This document shows positions 11,563 through 24,100 of a DNA stretch of 64,000 bases, in pieces. This DNA comes from Deltaproteobacteria bacterium (GTDB lineage: Bacteria > JAGRBM01 > JAHCIT01). Each line of letters opens with the position of its first letter. Position 1 is the stretch's first letter. The translations under genes were made by a program, and so were the position numbers. The notes under the pieces were generated by a model. That model did no database searches and was not told the origin of the DNA. It worked only from the letters and a program-made list of their open reading frames with translations. The stretch lies in contig JAHCIT010000001.1 in assembly GCA_026129095.1 (NCBI GenBank), positions 62,001 through 126,000 on the forward strand, in the 5' to 3' direction.

Positions 11563-12501
11563 CTAGAGGAACTGGACGATCAGCCTGCCAAACAGGGGGC
11601 CGACCAGCTTCTGCATGAGAAACCGCTGCCAGGCGGGTATCAGCGCGGCCATGTCCCGGGCAAAATCGTCGATTGTGTGGTTCTGGAACTCCAGCGCCGC
11701 CTGCGAATCGCCGGTGTCGTACCAGTCGAGATAGCTGGGCGTGCGGCTGAACTTCCGGGCGGGCGGGCAGGGAAGCCCCGTCACACCCATGAGCCGCGCA
11801 ATGAAGTCGTGATAGAGAAACTGCTGGGATCTGCCGCCGCCCAGGATATAGACCCGGTTCTTCACCTGCCCGAACCTCTCGGCAGCGTGAACCAGCGCCA
11901 TGGCGACGTCCTCCAGGTGGACGAACTCGATCCGCGAATCGTGGGGAAACATGAACATCTCCCTCATCCGGGCAGGGCTCAGATCCAGATGCGGAGCGGC
12001 GGCGATACGGCAGATCACGTAGTCGATCCCCGCCCCGGCTACGATGCGTTCCCCCTCCACCTTGGACCGGGTGTAGTGATCCACCCCGTTCATGGGATTG
12101 CGGTCGGGGTGGAGCGGCGCCTTCGCCTCCGGCGTGGGGCCGAATACCGATACGGATGAGGTGAAAACCAGCGGTTTCCGGGCAGAGACGGCGGCCTGCA
12201 CCACGTTCCGGGTACCCTCGACATTCACCCGCTGCGTCAGGTCCGGTTTCTGCTCGCTGAGGGGCGGTATGATGGCCGCCAGATGAAGGATGAGGTCCGT
12301 CCTCACCGCCTCCCGCCGGAGGGCTTCCGCGTCGCCTATATCGCCCCAGACGACGTCCACACCGGGCGGAAGTTCCGTCCGGCGGGCACGGTTTACGGGG
12401 TTATCCAGATCGAAAACGAGGATCTCGTGCCCGTTGTCCAGAAACGCCCGGCTGATGTTTAGCCCGAGCCCGCCCAGTCCACCCGTAATCATCACCTTCA
12501 T
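11563..12501 (-). CDS. NAD-dependent epimerase/dehydratase (extended SDR)
   Basis: A 312-residue extended short-chain dehydrogenase. The N-terminal Rossmann motif is T-G-G-L-G-G-L-G (residues 6-13), followed by the acidic D-L-D at the end of the second strand that favours NAD. The catalytic Tyr-x3-Lys is Y-T-R-S-K near residue 144, with S-S-V-S-V-F before it. Family members convert nucleotide sugars, hydroxysteroids or similar compounds. There is no sugar-biosynthesis neighbour, so the substrate stays open. It is transcribed alone, divergent from the histidine kinase and convergent with the activase operon. Confidence 0.85.
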   Translation of the reverse strand: MKVMITGGLGGLGLNISRAFLDNGHEILVFDLDNPVNRARRTELPPGVDVVWGDIGDAEALRREAVRTDLILHLAAIIPPLSEQKPDLTQRVNVEGTRNVVQAAVSARKPLVFTSSVSVFGPTPEAKAPLHPDRNPMNGVDHYTRSKVEGERIVAGAGIDYVICRIAAAPHLDLSPARMREMFMFPHDSRIEFVHLEDVAMALVHAAERFGQVKNRVYILGGGRSQQFLYHDFIARLMGVTGLPCPPARKFSRTPSYLDWYDTGDSQAALEFQNHTIDDFARDMAALIPAWQRFLMQKLVGPLFGRLIVQFL

Positions 12502-12561
12502 GCTGCCGGAAACACTCCCCGAAAGGTTTGGAGCCGGTCATTCTTAACGAAAGCGCCCGCC

Positions 12562-12577
12562 GGGGGCAAAAGCCCCC
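12562..12577. repeat. Perfect hairpin in the divergent epimerase/kinase region
   Basis: GGGGGC (12562-12567), loop AAAA, GCCCCC (12572-12577). It stands in the 142-bp gap between two divergent genes, without a T-run, so a terminator role is unlikely. A TATAGT at 12602-12607 could be a -10 element for the kinase gene, but no good -35 is seen. Confidence 0.5.
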
Positions 12578-12643
12578 TTCGCCCGGAGCCGCCGGTTGCG
12601 ATATAGTGACAGTCTCAAGAGATACCTGACGGGAAGGGATCCT

Positions 12644-14794
12644 GTGACCGCATCCGGACGGCACAAAGCCGAGTTTCCGCTGGAACCAAGGGAGCGTATG
12701 CTCTCTTCGCTCCGCTGGCTGCTCGCCTTTTCCGGCATCGGGCCGGCGTTCTTCCTGCCGGTCCCGCTGGGACTCATTACGTTCGACGAAATCCACCCTG
12801 GACGTGCCGGTATCTCACTCCTGATACACGGGGTTCTGTGGGCCTTTACCGGCGCCATTTACCTGTGGGCCCGGCGGCTGCCCGAGGGAGCCGGGATCAG
12901 GGGCGCAAGCCTGGCAGGTGTCCTGGCCTGCTACGCCATGTCCATTCACGGAATGACCTCCTGGGGCATCGACGGCGTTCCGATGCAGGTACTGGTACCT
13001 GCCATCGCCGTCTTTACCCGGATCATGCTGGACCCCCGGGACGCCCGGCTGATGGTCGGCCTTCTGATCGCCCTTTTCCTCGGTTTCACTGCTGTCGTTG
13101 TCCTCCAGCTGCCCATCTGGGCATTCGTGTTCCGCGACGGCTACTCGCCCCCGGTGCTCCCCCTGTATCACCGGATGTTCTCGGTCATTTTCGTTCTCGG
13201 CATCACGATATTCGCCTATTACTGGACAGGCCGCCTGATCCGCTCGGTAACTGCCGAACAGGCCCGCTCGCGGGATCTGGTCACGACCATGCGGACCGTC
13301 TTCGACGCATCCCCCGACGCGATCTTCGTCCTCGACCGGAATGGACTCATCATCGATACCAACGCCGCCGCGCTCAGGCTCGCGGGAGCCACCCGGCGGC
13401 CGGAACTGGTCGGGATGTCCATGCTGCGGCTTGTCGCCCCCGATCAGCAGCCCAAGGTCTGGGATCCGGTCCATCACTGCCCGCGGGTCATGAACCGGTT
13501 CGAGCGGTTCCAGTTCGGCTCCCCGGGCGATGTGCCCGCCCAGGTCGAGATCCAGATCGTCTCCCTGAACCCCGCCGACCCGGAGACGGGATTTCTGGCG
13601 ACGATCCGCGACCGACGGGACGAGGAAAAACTCCGCAGCCAGCTCCAGAAGGCGCAGCGGCTCGATTCCCTCGGGGCACTCGCCGGCGGGGTCGCCCACG
13701 ACCTCAACAACGCGCTGAACCCGATCCTCGGCTTCGCCAACCTGGAGCTGGACACCCCGGGGCTGCCTGACGAAACGCGCCAGTCGTTTGAGCTGATCCG
13801 CGACTGCGCGAGCCGCGCCACGAGCCTTTCCAAGCAGCTCCTGTCCCTTTCCCGGGGCGGTGCCCCGGAAGTGCGGTGGATCGATGCGACCGAAATCTCC
13901 CTCAACCTGATCTCGGTGCTCGACCGGGCGACGCCTCCCGGCGTCAGCGTCACGTTCGACGGACCGGAGCGGCATATCGAGGTGGAGTTTTCCGCCTCCC
14001 AGTACGAGCAGGTGCTCCTGAATCTCCTGACCAACGGGGTCGAGGCCATCGGCGACAAGGGACTGCTGCGGCTGGAGCTGTCGCTGATCGAGGGCGACCG
14101 GCTCCGCGAGGAACTGATCGGATGGGAGAGCGATTCGGCGCTCCTGATCGAGGTGACCGATTCCGGGTGCGGCATACCGGCCGACCAGGTTCCCCGCATT
14201 TTCGATCCCTTTTTCACGACCAAGGAGTCCCGGCGCGGTACCGGTCTCGGGCTTTCGGTGGTGGATCGGATCGTGACCGACCGGCGGGGACTCGTACGTG
14301 TCGAGAGCCAGCCCGGCGTGGGGTCAGTGTTCCGGGTCTACCTGCCCGGCGCACGGATGGCCGAGCCGAAGTCCGGGCCGGTACAGGCGGCCGCCCCCGG
14401 CACCGCCAGCCGGCGCCTCAGCATCCTCGCCGTGGACGATGAACCCTCAAACCTCATGCTGATCCAGAAGATCGCGGAAAAGCTGGGCGACCGGGTGCGG
14501 ACGGCCAACTCCTGCTCCGAAACGCGGGCCTATGCGGCGACGATGGGCGAGAACTTTGACCTCGTCCTGATGGACCTTCTGCTGCCGGACGGGAACGGCG
14601 CGGAACTCTACGCCGAGATCAAGCACAGCATCGGAAATCCGCGTGTGATTTTCCTGTCCGGCTATTCCCGCGAGGCCATACCCAAGCACGTGCTTGAATC
14701 GGCCGAGTTCGAGGCGTTCTTCCCCAAGCCCATCAACGTCAGCCACCTTACCGAGATGATTCACCAGTGCCGGGACCGGCGGACCCAGAGCTGA
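12644..14794 (+). CDS. Hybrid sensor histidine kinase with membrane domain, PAS and C-terminal receiver
   Basis: A 716-residue kinase. Residues about 25-205 form six membrane helices. A short helix and a PAS domain (about 215-330; F-D-A-S-P-D-A-I-F-V-L-D) follow. The phospho-acceptor box is G-G-V-A-H352-D-L-N-N. The ATPase part has N (L-L-N-L-L-T-N-G-V-E-A), G1 (D-S-G-C-G-I-P), F (F-D-P-F-F-T-T-K) and G2 (G-T-G-L-G-L-S) boxes. The receiver domain has D-D-E near residue 597, the phosphorylatable D644 (L-M-D-L-L-L-P-D-G) and a late Lys in F-P-K-P. GTG 12644 is preferred, because GGGAAGGG lies 5 nt upstream; a TTG at 12596 is the alternative. No response regulator or DNA-binding partner is adjacent, so it is an orphan. 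The signal is unknown. Confidence 0.9.
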   Translation: MTASGRHKAEFPLEPRERMLSSLRWLLAFSGIGPAFFLPVPLGLITFDEIHPGRAGISLLIHGVLWAFTGAIYLWARRLPEGAGIRGASLAGVLACYAMSIHGMTSWGIDGVPMQVLVPAIAVFTRIMLDPRDARLMVGLLIALFLGFTAVVVLQLPIWAFVFRDGYSPPVLPLYHRMFSVIFVLGITIFAYYWTGRLIRSVTAEQARSRDLVTTMRTVFDASPDAIFVLDRNGLIIDTNAAALRLAGATRRPELVGMSMLRLVAPDQQPKVWDPVHHCPRVMNRFERFQFGSPGDVPAQVEIQIVSLNPADPETGFLATIRDRRDEEKLRSQLQKAQRLDSLGALAGGVAHDLNNALNPILGFANLELDTPGLPDETRQSFELIRDCASRATSLSKQLLSLSRGGAPEVRWIDATEISLNLISVLDRATPPGVSVTFDGPERHIEVEFSASQYEQVLLNLLTNGVEAIGDKGLLRLELSLIEGDRLREELIGWESDSALLIEVTDSGCGIPADQVPRIFDPFFTTKESRRGTGLGLSVVDRIVTDRRGLVRVESQPGVGSVFRVYLPGARMAEPKSGPVQAAAPGTASRRLSILAVDDEPSNLMLIQKIAEKLGDRVRTANSCSETRAYAATMGENFDLVLMDLLLPDGNGAELYAEIKHSIGNPRVIFLSGYSREAIPKHVLESAEFEAFFPKPINVSHLTEMIHQCRDRRTQS

Positions 14795-14795
14795 A

Positions 14796-14836
14796 AACAA
14801 AAGCGGCCCGGGATCGCCGGGCCGCTCCTGTTTTAT
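14796..14836. terminator. Bidirectional terminator between kinase and hppA
   Basis: GCGGCCCGG (14803-14811), loop GATCG, CCGGGCCGC (14817-14825), flanked by AAAACAAAA and by CTGTTTTA. It serves the kinase gene (stop 14794) and the convergent hppA (stop 14877). Confidence 0.85.
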
Positions 14837-14876
14837 CCGACCGGCCCCTTTTGGGAGCCGTTTCGTTCCGATAAGG

Positions 14877-17153
<2,277 letters not shown>

Positions 17154-17168
17154 AATCCTTCCGTCCAT

Positions 17169-17308
17169 CCCTCTAGGGCAAAGTTAAGCCGCGTTCGCGT
17201 ATCACTTGGCCCGCAACGCGTCAAACGGCATTTAAGAATCGGTTTTTATATAATAATTCCAGCTAGTTATACTGGCATCGGGTCAGCGTATACCGGCCCT
17301 ATCCGCCT
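17169..17308 (-). promoter_or_regulatory. AT-rich upstream region of hppA
   Basis: The 140-bp gap between hppA and the end of addA holds an AT-rich patch (17228-17275) with TATAAA on the minus strand at 17245-17250. It is the probable hppA promoter, but no matching -35 element could be identified. Confidence 0.3.
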
Positions 17309-20300
17309 TCAGGCATCCTCAAACTCGCGGCAAATCCCGTGAAGCCGGTAACCGCAGTCCCGGCACGGAAGGGGCGGATTTGACCGATTTCCCGCCCCAT
17401 CCACCCCCCGGAACCGTCCGGCAAGGATATCCTCCGCGCAGCGTCCCAGAACGGCGGCAATCTCGCCGGGCCCCGGCACGGCCTCCACGGCAGTGATGAT
17501 CCCCTCGTCAATCCACGCGATGGCGGCAGTTTTCACCGGGCGGCCGGTACTCTCCAGCGCCCATTTGTACAAACCCAGTTGCAGATCATACCGTTCGGAG
17601 CGGATCTTTTCCCTTGCGCCAGCCTCCCCCCCGGCCCGGCCGGACTTGTAGTCCATGATCTCCCAGCCGTTGCCTGTATCGAACGCAAGGTCGATCGCGC
17701 CCCGGATGTCGATATCGAGGTCGGACGAACCCGGCGGCTGGTAACGGACAAGAAACTCCCACTCGCGACGAACGTCCCGAGCTCCTTCGGTGCGCGGCCG
17801 GATGGCCGACCCGTAGAAGTCGAGAGCTCGGGCGGCGGAGGCGACGATCTCCGGCAAAGCATTCTCGCGCTCGAACTCGTCAAGCTGGGACAGCTTGTGC
17901 CGGACCCAGTCCAGGTAGTCATCACCCACCGACCCAAGCTCCAGCGCACGATGCAGGAGGGTTCCGCGCAGCATCCCGCCCAGTACGGCGGGGCTGCCAT
18001 CGGTTTCCGCCGCGGACGATACCCGCGGCACGATAAACCACCGGTGCGGGGGAACCTCGAGGACATGGCGGTAGTAATATTTGAGCTCGCAGTCGAGGAA
18101 TGTCCGGAGCGAGGAGTAGTCGAGCACCACCCGGCGGCGTCCGCCGGGCGGTGCCGGGAACAGTACCGCCGGGCTGGCGGCGGCCGCCCTGGCGAAACGG
18201 TCCTCGATGCCGGGGAAACGGTCGCTGACGGCTGCCGTGCCGGCGGCGGCATAGGCAGAGAGCGGACGAAGCTGCACGAGGCAGGTTTCCGTGCCAAAAG
18301 CGGCCTCGCGTGTTTCTTCCTCTCCGTCCGCTTCCGGGCCAAATGCGAACCGCAGATGCGCCGCCGGACCACCCGGCGCGCTCGACAGGAAGACGAGCGC
18401 CTTTCTGGCGCGGGTAGCCGCCACGTAGAAAATCCTCAGATCCTCGGCGGCTTCGCGGCCATCCTTCAAGGGACCAGCCGCCAGGAAATCCGCCGGTTTG
18501 AGCGGATTCTCGCCGGGGCCCGGCGGAACCCCGAATGCCGGAACCTCCCTCCTGTCACCTGCCGGATGCCAGCGGATGTCAATGCCTCCCTTGTTTCCCC
18601 CCAACTGCGTGCCACAAAACGGAAGCATCACCACATCAAACTCGAGCCCCTTGGCCCCATGAATGGTGATAAGCGCCACCCGGTCGTCGCCGTCGCCCCA
18701 GGCGGCCGACGGCTCGCTCACCGCATCACCCGCCTCCAGATGCCGGTTCAGTTCACGCAAAATCTGTACGGCGCCAAGGCCTTCGGCTTCCCGGGCCCGC
18801 ACCCAGTCGAGAAACTTCTCCAGATTGGCCAGACGGGCAGGCCCTCCCAATCCGGCCCCGAAGGCCGCCCGGACGGCCAGTTTCCCGATGAGCAGCTCCA
18901 GCGCGCTCACGCAACCCGAAACCTGGAGCACCTGCCGGGCAGCCTTCATCGCGCCAGTCACCTGCCTGAGCTGGCTGGCCGCATTTCCCGGCGACCGGCG
19001 CTCGAGTTCCGACACGATATACTCCAGATCCCCGCCACCCTCTGATCGCATCCACCGGTCAAACCGGCGGGCCGGATCGAGCGAGGCGAAACGGTCGTCA
19101 GGGTTCTTCAGCACCGACATGGCGAAGATTGCGTCGAGCGGCAGCGCAGCTACCGGCGATATCCAGAAGGCAAGCAGGCTGGCTCCCGTGATGGGCGACA
19201 CCAGGACCGAAAGGGCTGCACCCAGGTCGGCCACCTCCTGCGAGCCGAAGAAGCCACCCTCGGCCCGGCGATGGCAGGGGATCCCCGCCTCCAGAAGCCT
19301 GGCTTCCACCTTCGAGATCTGGGCATGGGACCGGCAGATGACAGCGCACTTGCTCCAGGGAACCGGATCGATTCCGCCGGAGCCCGAATGCAGTTCCTTC
19401 AGCCGCAAGGCAAGGGCCCGGAGCTCGGCCGCCTCCGCTCCACCCCGGTCAGCAAGGCCTGCCGGATCCGGGCAGCCGATCCACTCCACAAGACCGCCGG
19501 GTCCGGTATGACCGTCCACCGGGTCAAGCGGCTGGCGGCGGGCCTCGAAGGGCCGTGGATTCTCGCTGCCGTCCGGCATGGCAATGGAGAAAATGCGGTT
19601 AAGCGCCAGCAGTACGTTCCGCTGCGCACGAAAACTCTTGCAGAGGGTTGTCCGGGCATCCCCCTCCCCGGACTGATGACCCTTGTGGCTCACATTCAGC
19701 TCGCCCAAGCGGCCGATCGCCTCGGAAAAGACCGTCACGTCGGCCCGGCGGAAGGCATAGATCGACTGTTTTTCGTCGCCGACGAGGAACACGTCGGCGT
19801 CCTTATCCAGGTTTTCGATAATGAACGACAGGAACTGCCACTGGACCGGCGAGGTATCCTGAAACTCGTCAACGAGCAGGTGGCTGATGGACCGGGCGAT
19901 ACGCCTGCGGGCAGCGGCACTGTGGCGGAGGATCTTCCCGAACTCCACTTCGAGATCGTCAAAGTCGAGCGTGGAAATCCCGCGTCCCTGCCGCCGCCTC
20001 CAACGGTACCAGTCGCGGACAACGATACGGACATTGTCACGATCTTCTGCTTCGAGGCGGCTGACCGCAGCCTCGGGCGATTCATCCTCCCTCTTCAGAG
20101 CGGTGAGCGACTCCGGCCATTCTTTTTTCGTTTTTTTCGGGACAGCCGGGAACCACAGTTTGATTTCGTCCAGAAGCTGGACGACCTGCTGGTAGTCGGC
20201 CTCGTTCCGAAACCACTTCGTTTCTGCATTAATTACACCGCCACCTTCCAGGATCAGCCCGCACAGTGCTCCGAACGCCGCGTTCTGGTCCGGCCCCGGC

Positions 20301-21160
20301 CCGGCCCCGAAGAACCGGCCAAGTGCCGAGGCCAGTAGCGGCCCCGCCTTGCGTATCTTGGCGTTGCCTGTTGTTTTACATCGCTCCCTGTCCGCAACGA
20401 TCGCTTTAAATGCGGCGGAGAGCCGGTTCACCCAGTCCCGGTACGGACCCGGCGTCGTGAGCGCCCGGTATAACCGGCCCTGCTGCTGTTCACGGACAAA
20501 GCTGGCCAGCGCTTCAACGCCGGGCTCCGTTGCGGATATCGCGCCATCTTCCGATATCCACGATCCCACGAGTTCACGCCGGAGATCGAGCGCGTCCATC
20601 AGCTTCGCCAGCCTCGGCGGCTCCCACCGGGCAAGCAGGTGCCGGGCCGCAGCGACCGCATCCTTATCCGTCTCCGGATGGCGGCGTTCGGGATCGAGCA
20701 GTTCAGCCAGATACGGGGCCGCGCCGGTAGTTTGCTCGTCGCGGAGCTTTTCCTCGACTGAAAAGCCGGGGTCTATGTCGCCGTCCAGCGCCAGCTGGCG
20801 GAGCATCCGTGCGGCGAGGCTGTGCAGTGTGGAAATGCGGGCATCCGGCAGGCGCTCAAGCAGAGCGAGCCATCCCGTCCGGTCTTCAGCGCCGGTGGAA
20901 GCCCTGAGCTTCCTGTATATCTCCCGGCGAATGCGGCTGCGGATCTCTCCGGCCGCCTCCTTGGTAAACGTGACGGCGACGATCCGGCCAAGGGCCTCCA
21001 CCCGCCTTTCCGGCGGAGTCTGTTCCAGTATCCGCACGATCCGGCCAGTCAGCACGAGGGTTTTTCCCGAACCTGCCCCGGCACTCACCCCCAGGTGGCG
21101 GCCGGGAGTCATGGCCGTCTCCTGTTCCTCAATCGAGAACCGCCTGTCGCTGGCGTTCAT
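17309..21160 (-). CDS. addA: AddA-like UvrD-family helicase-nuclease with a cysteine-bearing nuclease domain
   Basis: A 1283-residue helicase for double-strand break processing together with the upstream AddB. Superfamily 1A motifs are present: Walker A at residues 25-35 (S-A-G-A-G-S-G-K-T), Walker B with D-E-F-Q-D-T, G-D-E-K-Q-S-I-Y-A-F-R-R-A-D, H-G-A-K-G-L-E-F-D and V-A-A-T-R-A-R-K-A-L. The C-terminal PD-(D/E)XK nuclease has G-x-I-D-L and I-M-D-Y-K-S-G, then Q-L-x-L-Y. Unusually, it also has C1024 (F-L-D-C-E-L-K-Y-Y-Y) before, and C1266, C1269 and C1277 after, the nuclease core, which is the pattern of an iron-sulfur nuclease normally seen in AddB. The ATG overlaps the stop of addB by 4 bp (ATGA), so the two are translationally coupled. 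Confidence 0.9.
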   Translation of the reverse strand: MNASDRRFSIEEQETAMTPGRHLGVSAGAGSGKTLVLTGRIVRILEQTPPERRVEALGRIVAVTFTKEAAGEIRSRIRREIYRKLRASTGAEDRTGWLALLERLPDARISTLHSLAARMLRQLALDGDIDPGFSVEEKLRDEQTTGAAPYLAELLDPERRHPETDKDAVAAARHLLARWEPPRLAKLMDALDLRRELVGSWISEDGAISATEPGVEALASFVREQQQGRLYRALTTPGPYRDWVNRLSAAFKAIVADRERCKTTGNAKIRKAGPLLASALGRFFGAGPGPDQNAAFGALCGLILEGGGVINAETKWFRNEADYQQVVQLLDEIKLWFPAVPKKTKKEWPESLTALKREDESPEAAVSRLEAEDRDNVRIVVRDWYRWRRRQGRGISTLDFDDLEVEFGKILRHSAAARRRIARSISHLLVDEFQDTSPVQWQFLSFIIENLDKDADVFLVGDEKQSIYAFRRADVTVFSEAIGRLGELNVSHKGHQSGEGDARTTLCKSFRAQRNVLLALNRIFSIAMPDGSENPRPFEARRQPLDPVDGHTGPGGLVEWIGCPDPAGLADRGGAEAAELRALALRLKELHSGSGGIDPVPWSKCAVICRSHAQISKVEARLLEAGIPCHRRAEGGFFGSQEVADLGAALSVLVSPITGASLLAFWISPVAALPLDAIFAMSVLKNPDDRFASLDPARRFDRWMRSEGGGDLEYIVSELERRSPGNAASQLRQVTGAMKAARQVLQVSGCVSALELLIGKLAVRAAFGAGLGGPARLANLEKFLDWVRAREAEGLGAVQILRELNRHLEAGDAVSEPSAAWGDGDDRVALITIHGAKGLEFDVVMLPFCGTQLGGNKGGIDIRWHPAGDRREVPAFGVPPGPGENPLKPADFLAAGPLKDGREAAEDLRIFYVAATRARKALVFLSSAPGGPAAHLRFAFGPEADGEEETREAAFGTETCLVQLRPLSAYAAAGTAAVSDRFPGIEDRFARAAAASPAVLFPAPPGGRRRVVLDYSSLRTFLDCELKYYYRHVLEVPPHRWFIVPRVSSAAETDGSPAVLGGMLRGTLLHRALELGSVGDDYLDWVRHKLSQLDEFERENALPEIVASAARALDFYGSAIRPRTEGARDVRREWEFLVRYQPPGSSDLDIDIRGAIDLAFDTGNGWEIMDYKSGRAGGEAGAREKIRSERYDLQLGLYKWALESTGRPVKTAAIAWIDEGIITAVEAVPGPGEIAAVLGRCAEDILAGRFRGVDGAGNRSNPPLPCRDCGYRLHGICREFEDA

Positions 21161-24100
21161 GCATCATCTCCAGATGCGTCGCCCGCTGCGGCCGGCGCAT
21201 CCCATGACGGCAGCACGCCGTATCGTTCCCGGTCCCCGTTACGAATTTCGCGCAACTGTTCATCGCGGTGGCAGGCCGCTTTCAGATGGCAGTAGCCGCA
21301 CCTCGCCTCGGCCTCCTTGAGCGGCGTGGTCGTGAACGAGCCGGACTCCACCAGCCGGGCGATCTGCCGGGCCCTGTCGAGATAGCGCTGCTCAAGGGCA
21401 GGAAGATCCATGGCCAGCTTGCCAACACCCGTCCGCGAGCCCTCCCGGCCAAATACCATGCGGTCTTCCGCGCACATCAGGGGATCGGTCACCTTCGTTT
21501 CGGGCAGCCGGAGGCTGTAGTAACCGCCGCCCAGCCAGTTGCCGCCACCCGTTGCCTCTTCCCCCAGAAGCACACGGGCCGCTGCCGCATAGACCGGAAG
21601 CTGGAAGGCCAGCCCCCTGGTCAGCTCCTTTTCTCCGGCTCCGGCCCTGCCCGTCTTGTAGTCGAAGATGAAAAAACCGCGGCCGGGGACGGTATCCACC
21701 CGGTCGATGGCGCCGCTGAACCTGAGCCCCGCCCATTCAAACGGCCCGGAACCGGCCCTCCCGAACTCCAGTTCGACCGCTACGGGCCTCGAATAGGGTG
21801 CGATCTGCGACTCGTATACGAGGAAACGGTCCAGTATCCGGCGGGACCGGTCCTGCTCGATCTCCCATGCCTCGCCGTGAAAAGTGCGGGAGAGTCCCTC
21901 GGTTTTTGCCTTGAAAATCGCCATCAGCCGGGGGCGAACGGCATCAGCCCAGTCCGGGCTCCCACGGCGATCCAGCACTTCGGGATCACGATAGAACTCC
22001 TCAAGAACCTCATGGATCAGCGTGCCGCGCTCCATCGGCGTGGGCCCGGATGTCCGCTCCTGGCGTTCGCGGGCTCCAAGCCGCGTGACGGCAAGATAGA
22101 AAAACGGACACCGGGCATATTCGCCAAGCCGCGACGGCGACAGGGGACGGTCGCGGAGCATGGCGGCCAGTTCCTCCCGGAAAGCCCCGCTCACCCGGTG
22201 TGTGGCTGTCCTCTGAAGCGCGGCAGCGGGATCCAGCGATGGCTCGGCCACCAGCAACTGTTCCGGCCAGCGGGATGGCAGTTCAGGGAACAGGACGGCC
22301 CTTGCCGTTTCTGGCCAGTCCGGCCGGTTTCCGTATTCAGCCTCGAAACCCGACAGCCAGGCTGCCGACTGGCGGACCAGGCTGTTCCAGTGCGATATGG
22401 AAGGCAGCCCGGCACCCACCAGCCGCTCGCTGATGATCCAGACCGGAGAACTCATCACGGCCCTGCGGTCACTGTCCCGCCGCGGAGCGGAAAGATACAC
22501 CGGACCCGCCGTTTCGATCAGTGCCAGTCCCAGCCGCGACCAGGCCAGATCTGCCCCGCTCGTCCCGGCGTCCAGGCCGAGACGGCGGCGGGCGTCAGGA
22601 CTCCCCCACACGGGATCAGGTTCCCGGCCGGGAAAGGACTCTTCGGAAAGGCCGGTCCACTCCAGATGCCGGAGGCAGAGACCCGGTATGTCCCGGGGCG
22701 ACAGCACCCGCACGGCCTTGGCAGAAGGAACATGCTCCGGCACGGCGGCCGTGTGAAGCAGCTCGTCCAGATCGGCGGCCCAGTCCCTTAAGGGGCGTTC
22801 CCCGATGGCGAGACGCTCGGAATCCGCGACCGCACCGGCCAGCGTATCGAACAGCCGGGTAAGCCCTGAAAAGGACCGGTGAAGCGCAGCGGCATCCTCC
22901 GGGCCATTCCCGGAGAGCTGCGCCAGCCGCCGGGATACGCGGGCGTTCCAGATCACCCGTTCAAGCCAGTACGCAAACCGGCGGGCCGTGACCGGTTCCT
23001 GCGGCCGTATGCCCAGACACCCCTGTTCCATGCGCCCGGCGGCCGAAAGCCCAGACAAGCCCATGAACAGGCGGCCAAGCGCCTCCGCCGCCCGGAGAAT
23101 GGGCAGGTCGTTCCAGCCAGACCGGGCGCCGTTCTCTTTCGCCCGTGCCGCAGCGGCAAGCTGCTGCAACCGGGGCAACCACAGGTGCCAGCCGCCCTGC
23201 GCTCTCGCCTGGTCGAAGGCTTCGTCAAAATCCCTCAGAAGTGCCGGCCCAACCCGCCGGGGCTGGACCGCCGCCGCTTCATCAGCAGCCGTGGCGGTGC
23301 CTGCCAAATCCCAGTTCACCAGCGGGTGCGAAAGGAAATCCATGAGCGGCTCCGGCTCAAATCCCGAGCCGAGCGCTGCCAGAAACGACACCACCGCCCG
23401 GCCTGGTTCGGTTTCCGCCACTGTCCGGGCACGTGCGATCTCGACCGGGAACCCATACCGCCGGGCGATGCCTTCGACCTGTGCCGAAAGCGCATCGGGA
23501 TTGGTCAGGACAATCCCTGCCTCCTGCGGATGGATTTCACCCGCATCCAGCCGCCGGCGTATCCGCTCGCAGGCTGCGTGCAGTTCATCGGCAGGTGTTC
23601 CCTCGGCCTGGCCGGCGAACACGGCCGCATTGCTGGCGGCGATCTCGCCTTCAGCCAGAGGATCCAGAAGTGCCTCGCGGTCCGGATTCCAGGCGCCTTC
23701 CGCGGCCGGAAGTTCCGTCCAGTGGCCAAACGCCCGGAACCGGTCGAGGATTCTGCCAGTCGCACGCCAGGCCGGGAGCCGGGCCAGTTCCGCCTTGCTG
23801 GCCTGCGACGGGAGCATGGGAATTTCCACCTGAACGCCGGAACCAGCGGTAGCGAGCGCATCCAGCAGTTCCACGAAACCAGGAGAGGTCTCCGCGCCCA
23901 GTTCCACCCGGACGGCCGTGAACGGAGCAGCCGCCTTCCCCTGCCTCACCCACCGGGACAGCCGCCATTCCAGCGCAGGTGCGAAGACCAGCCGGTGCCG
24001 CTCCAGTTCGCCGTACCATCCGGCAAGAACCGGCAGCCAGGTACGGTCATCCCCATGCGGATCCGCCAGGGCGGACTGTATGGCCGCTGGAGAATCGAAC

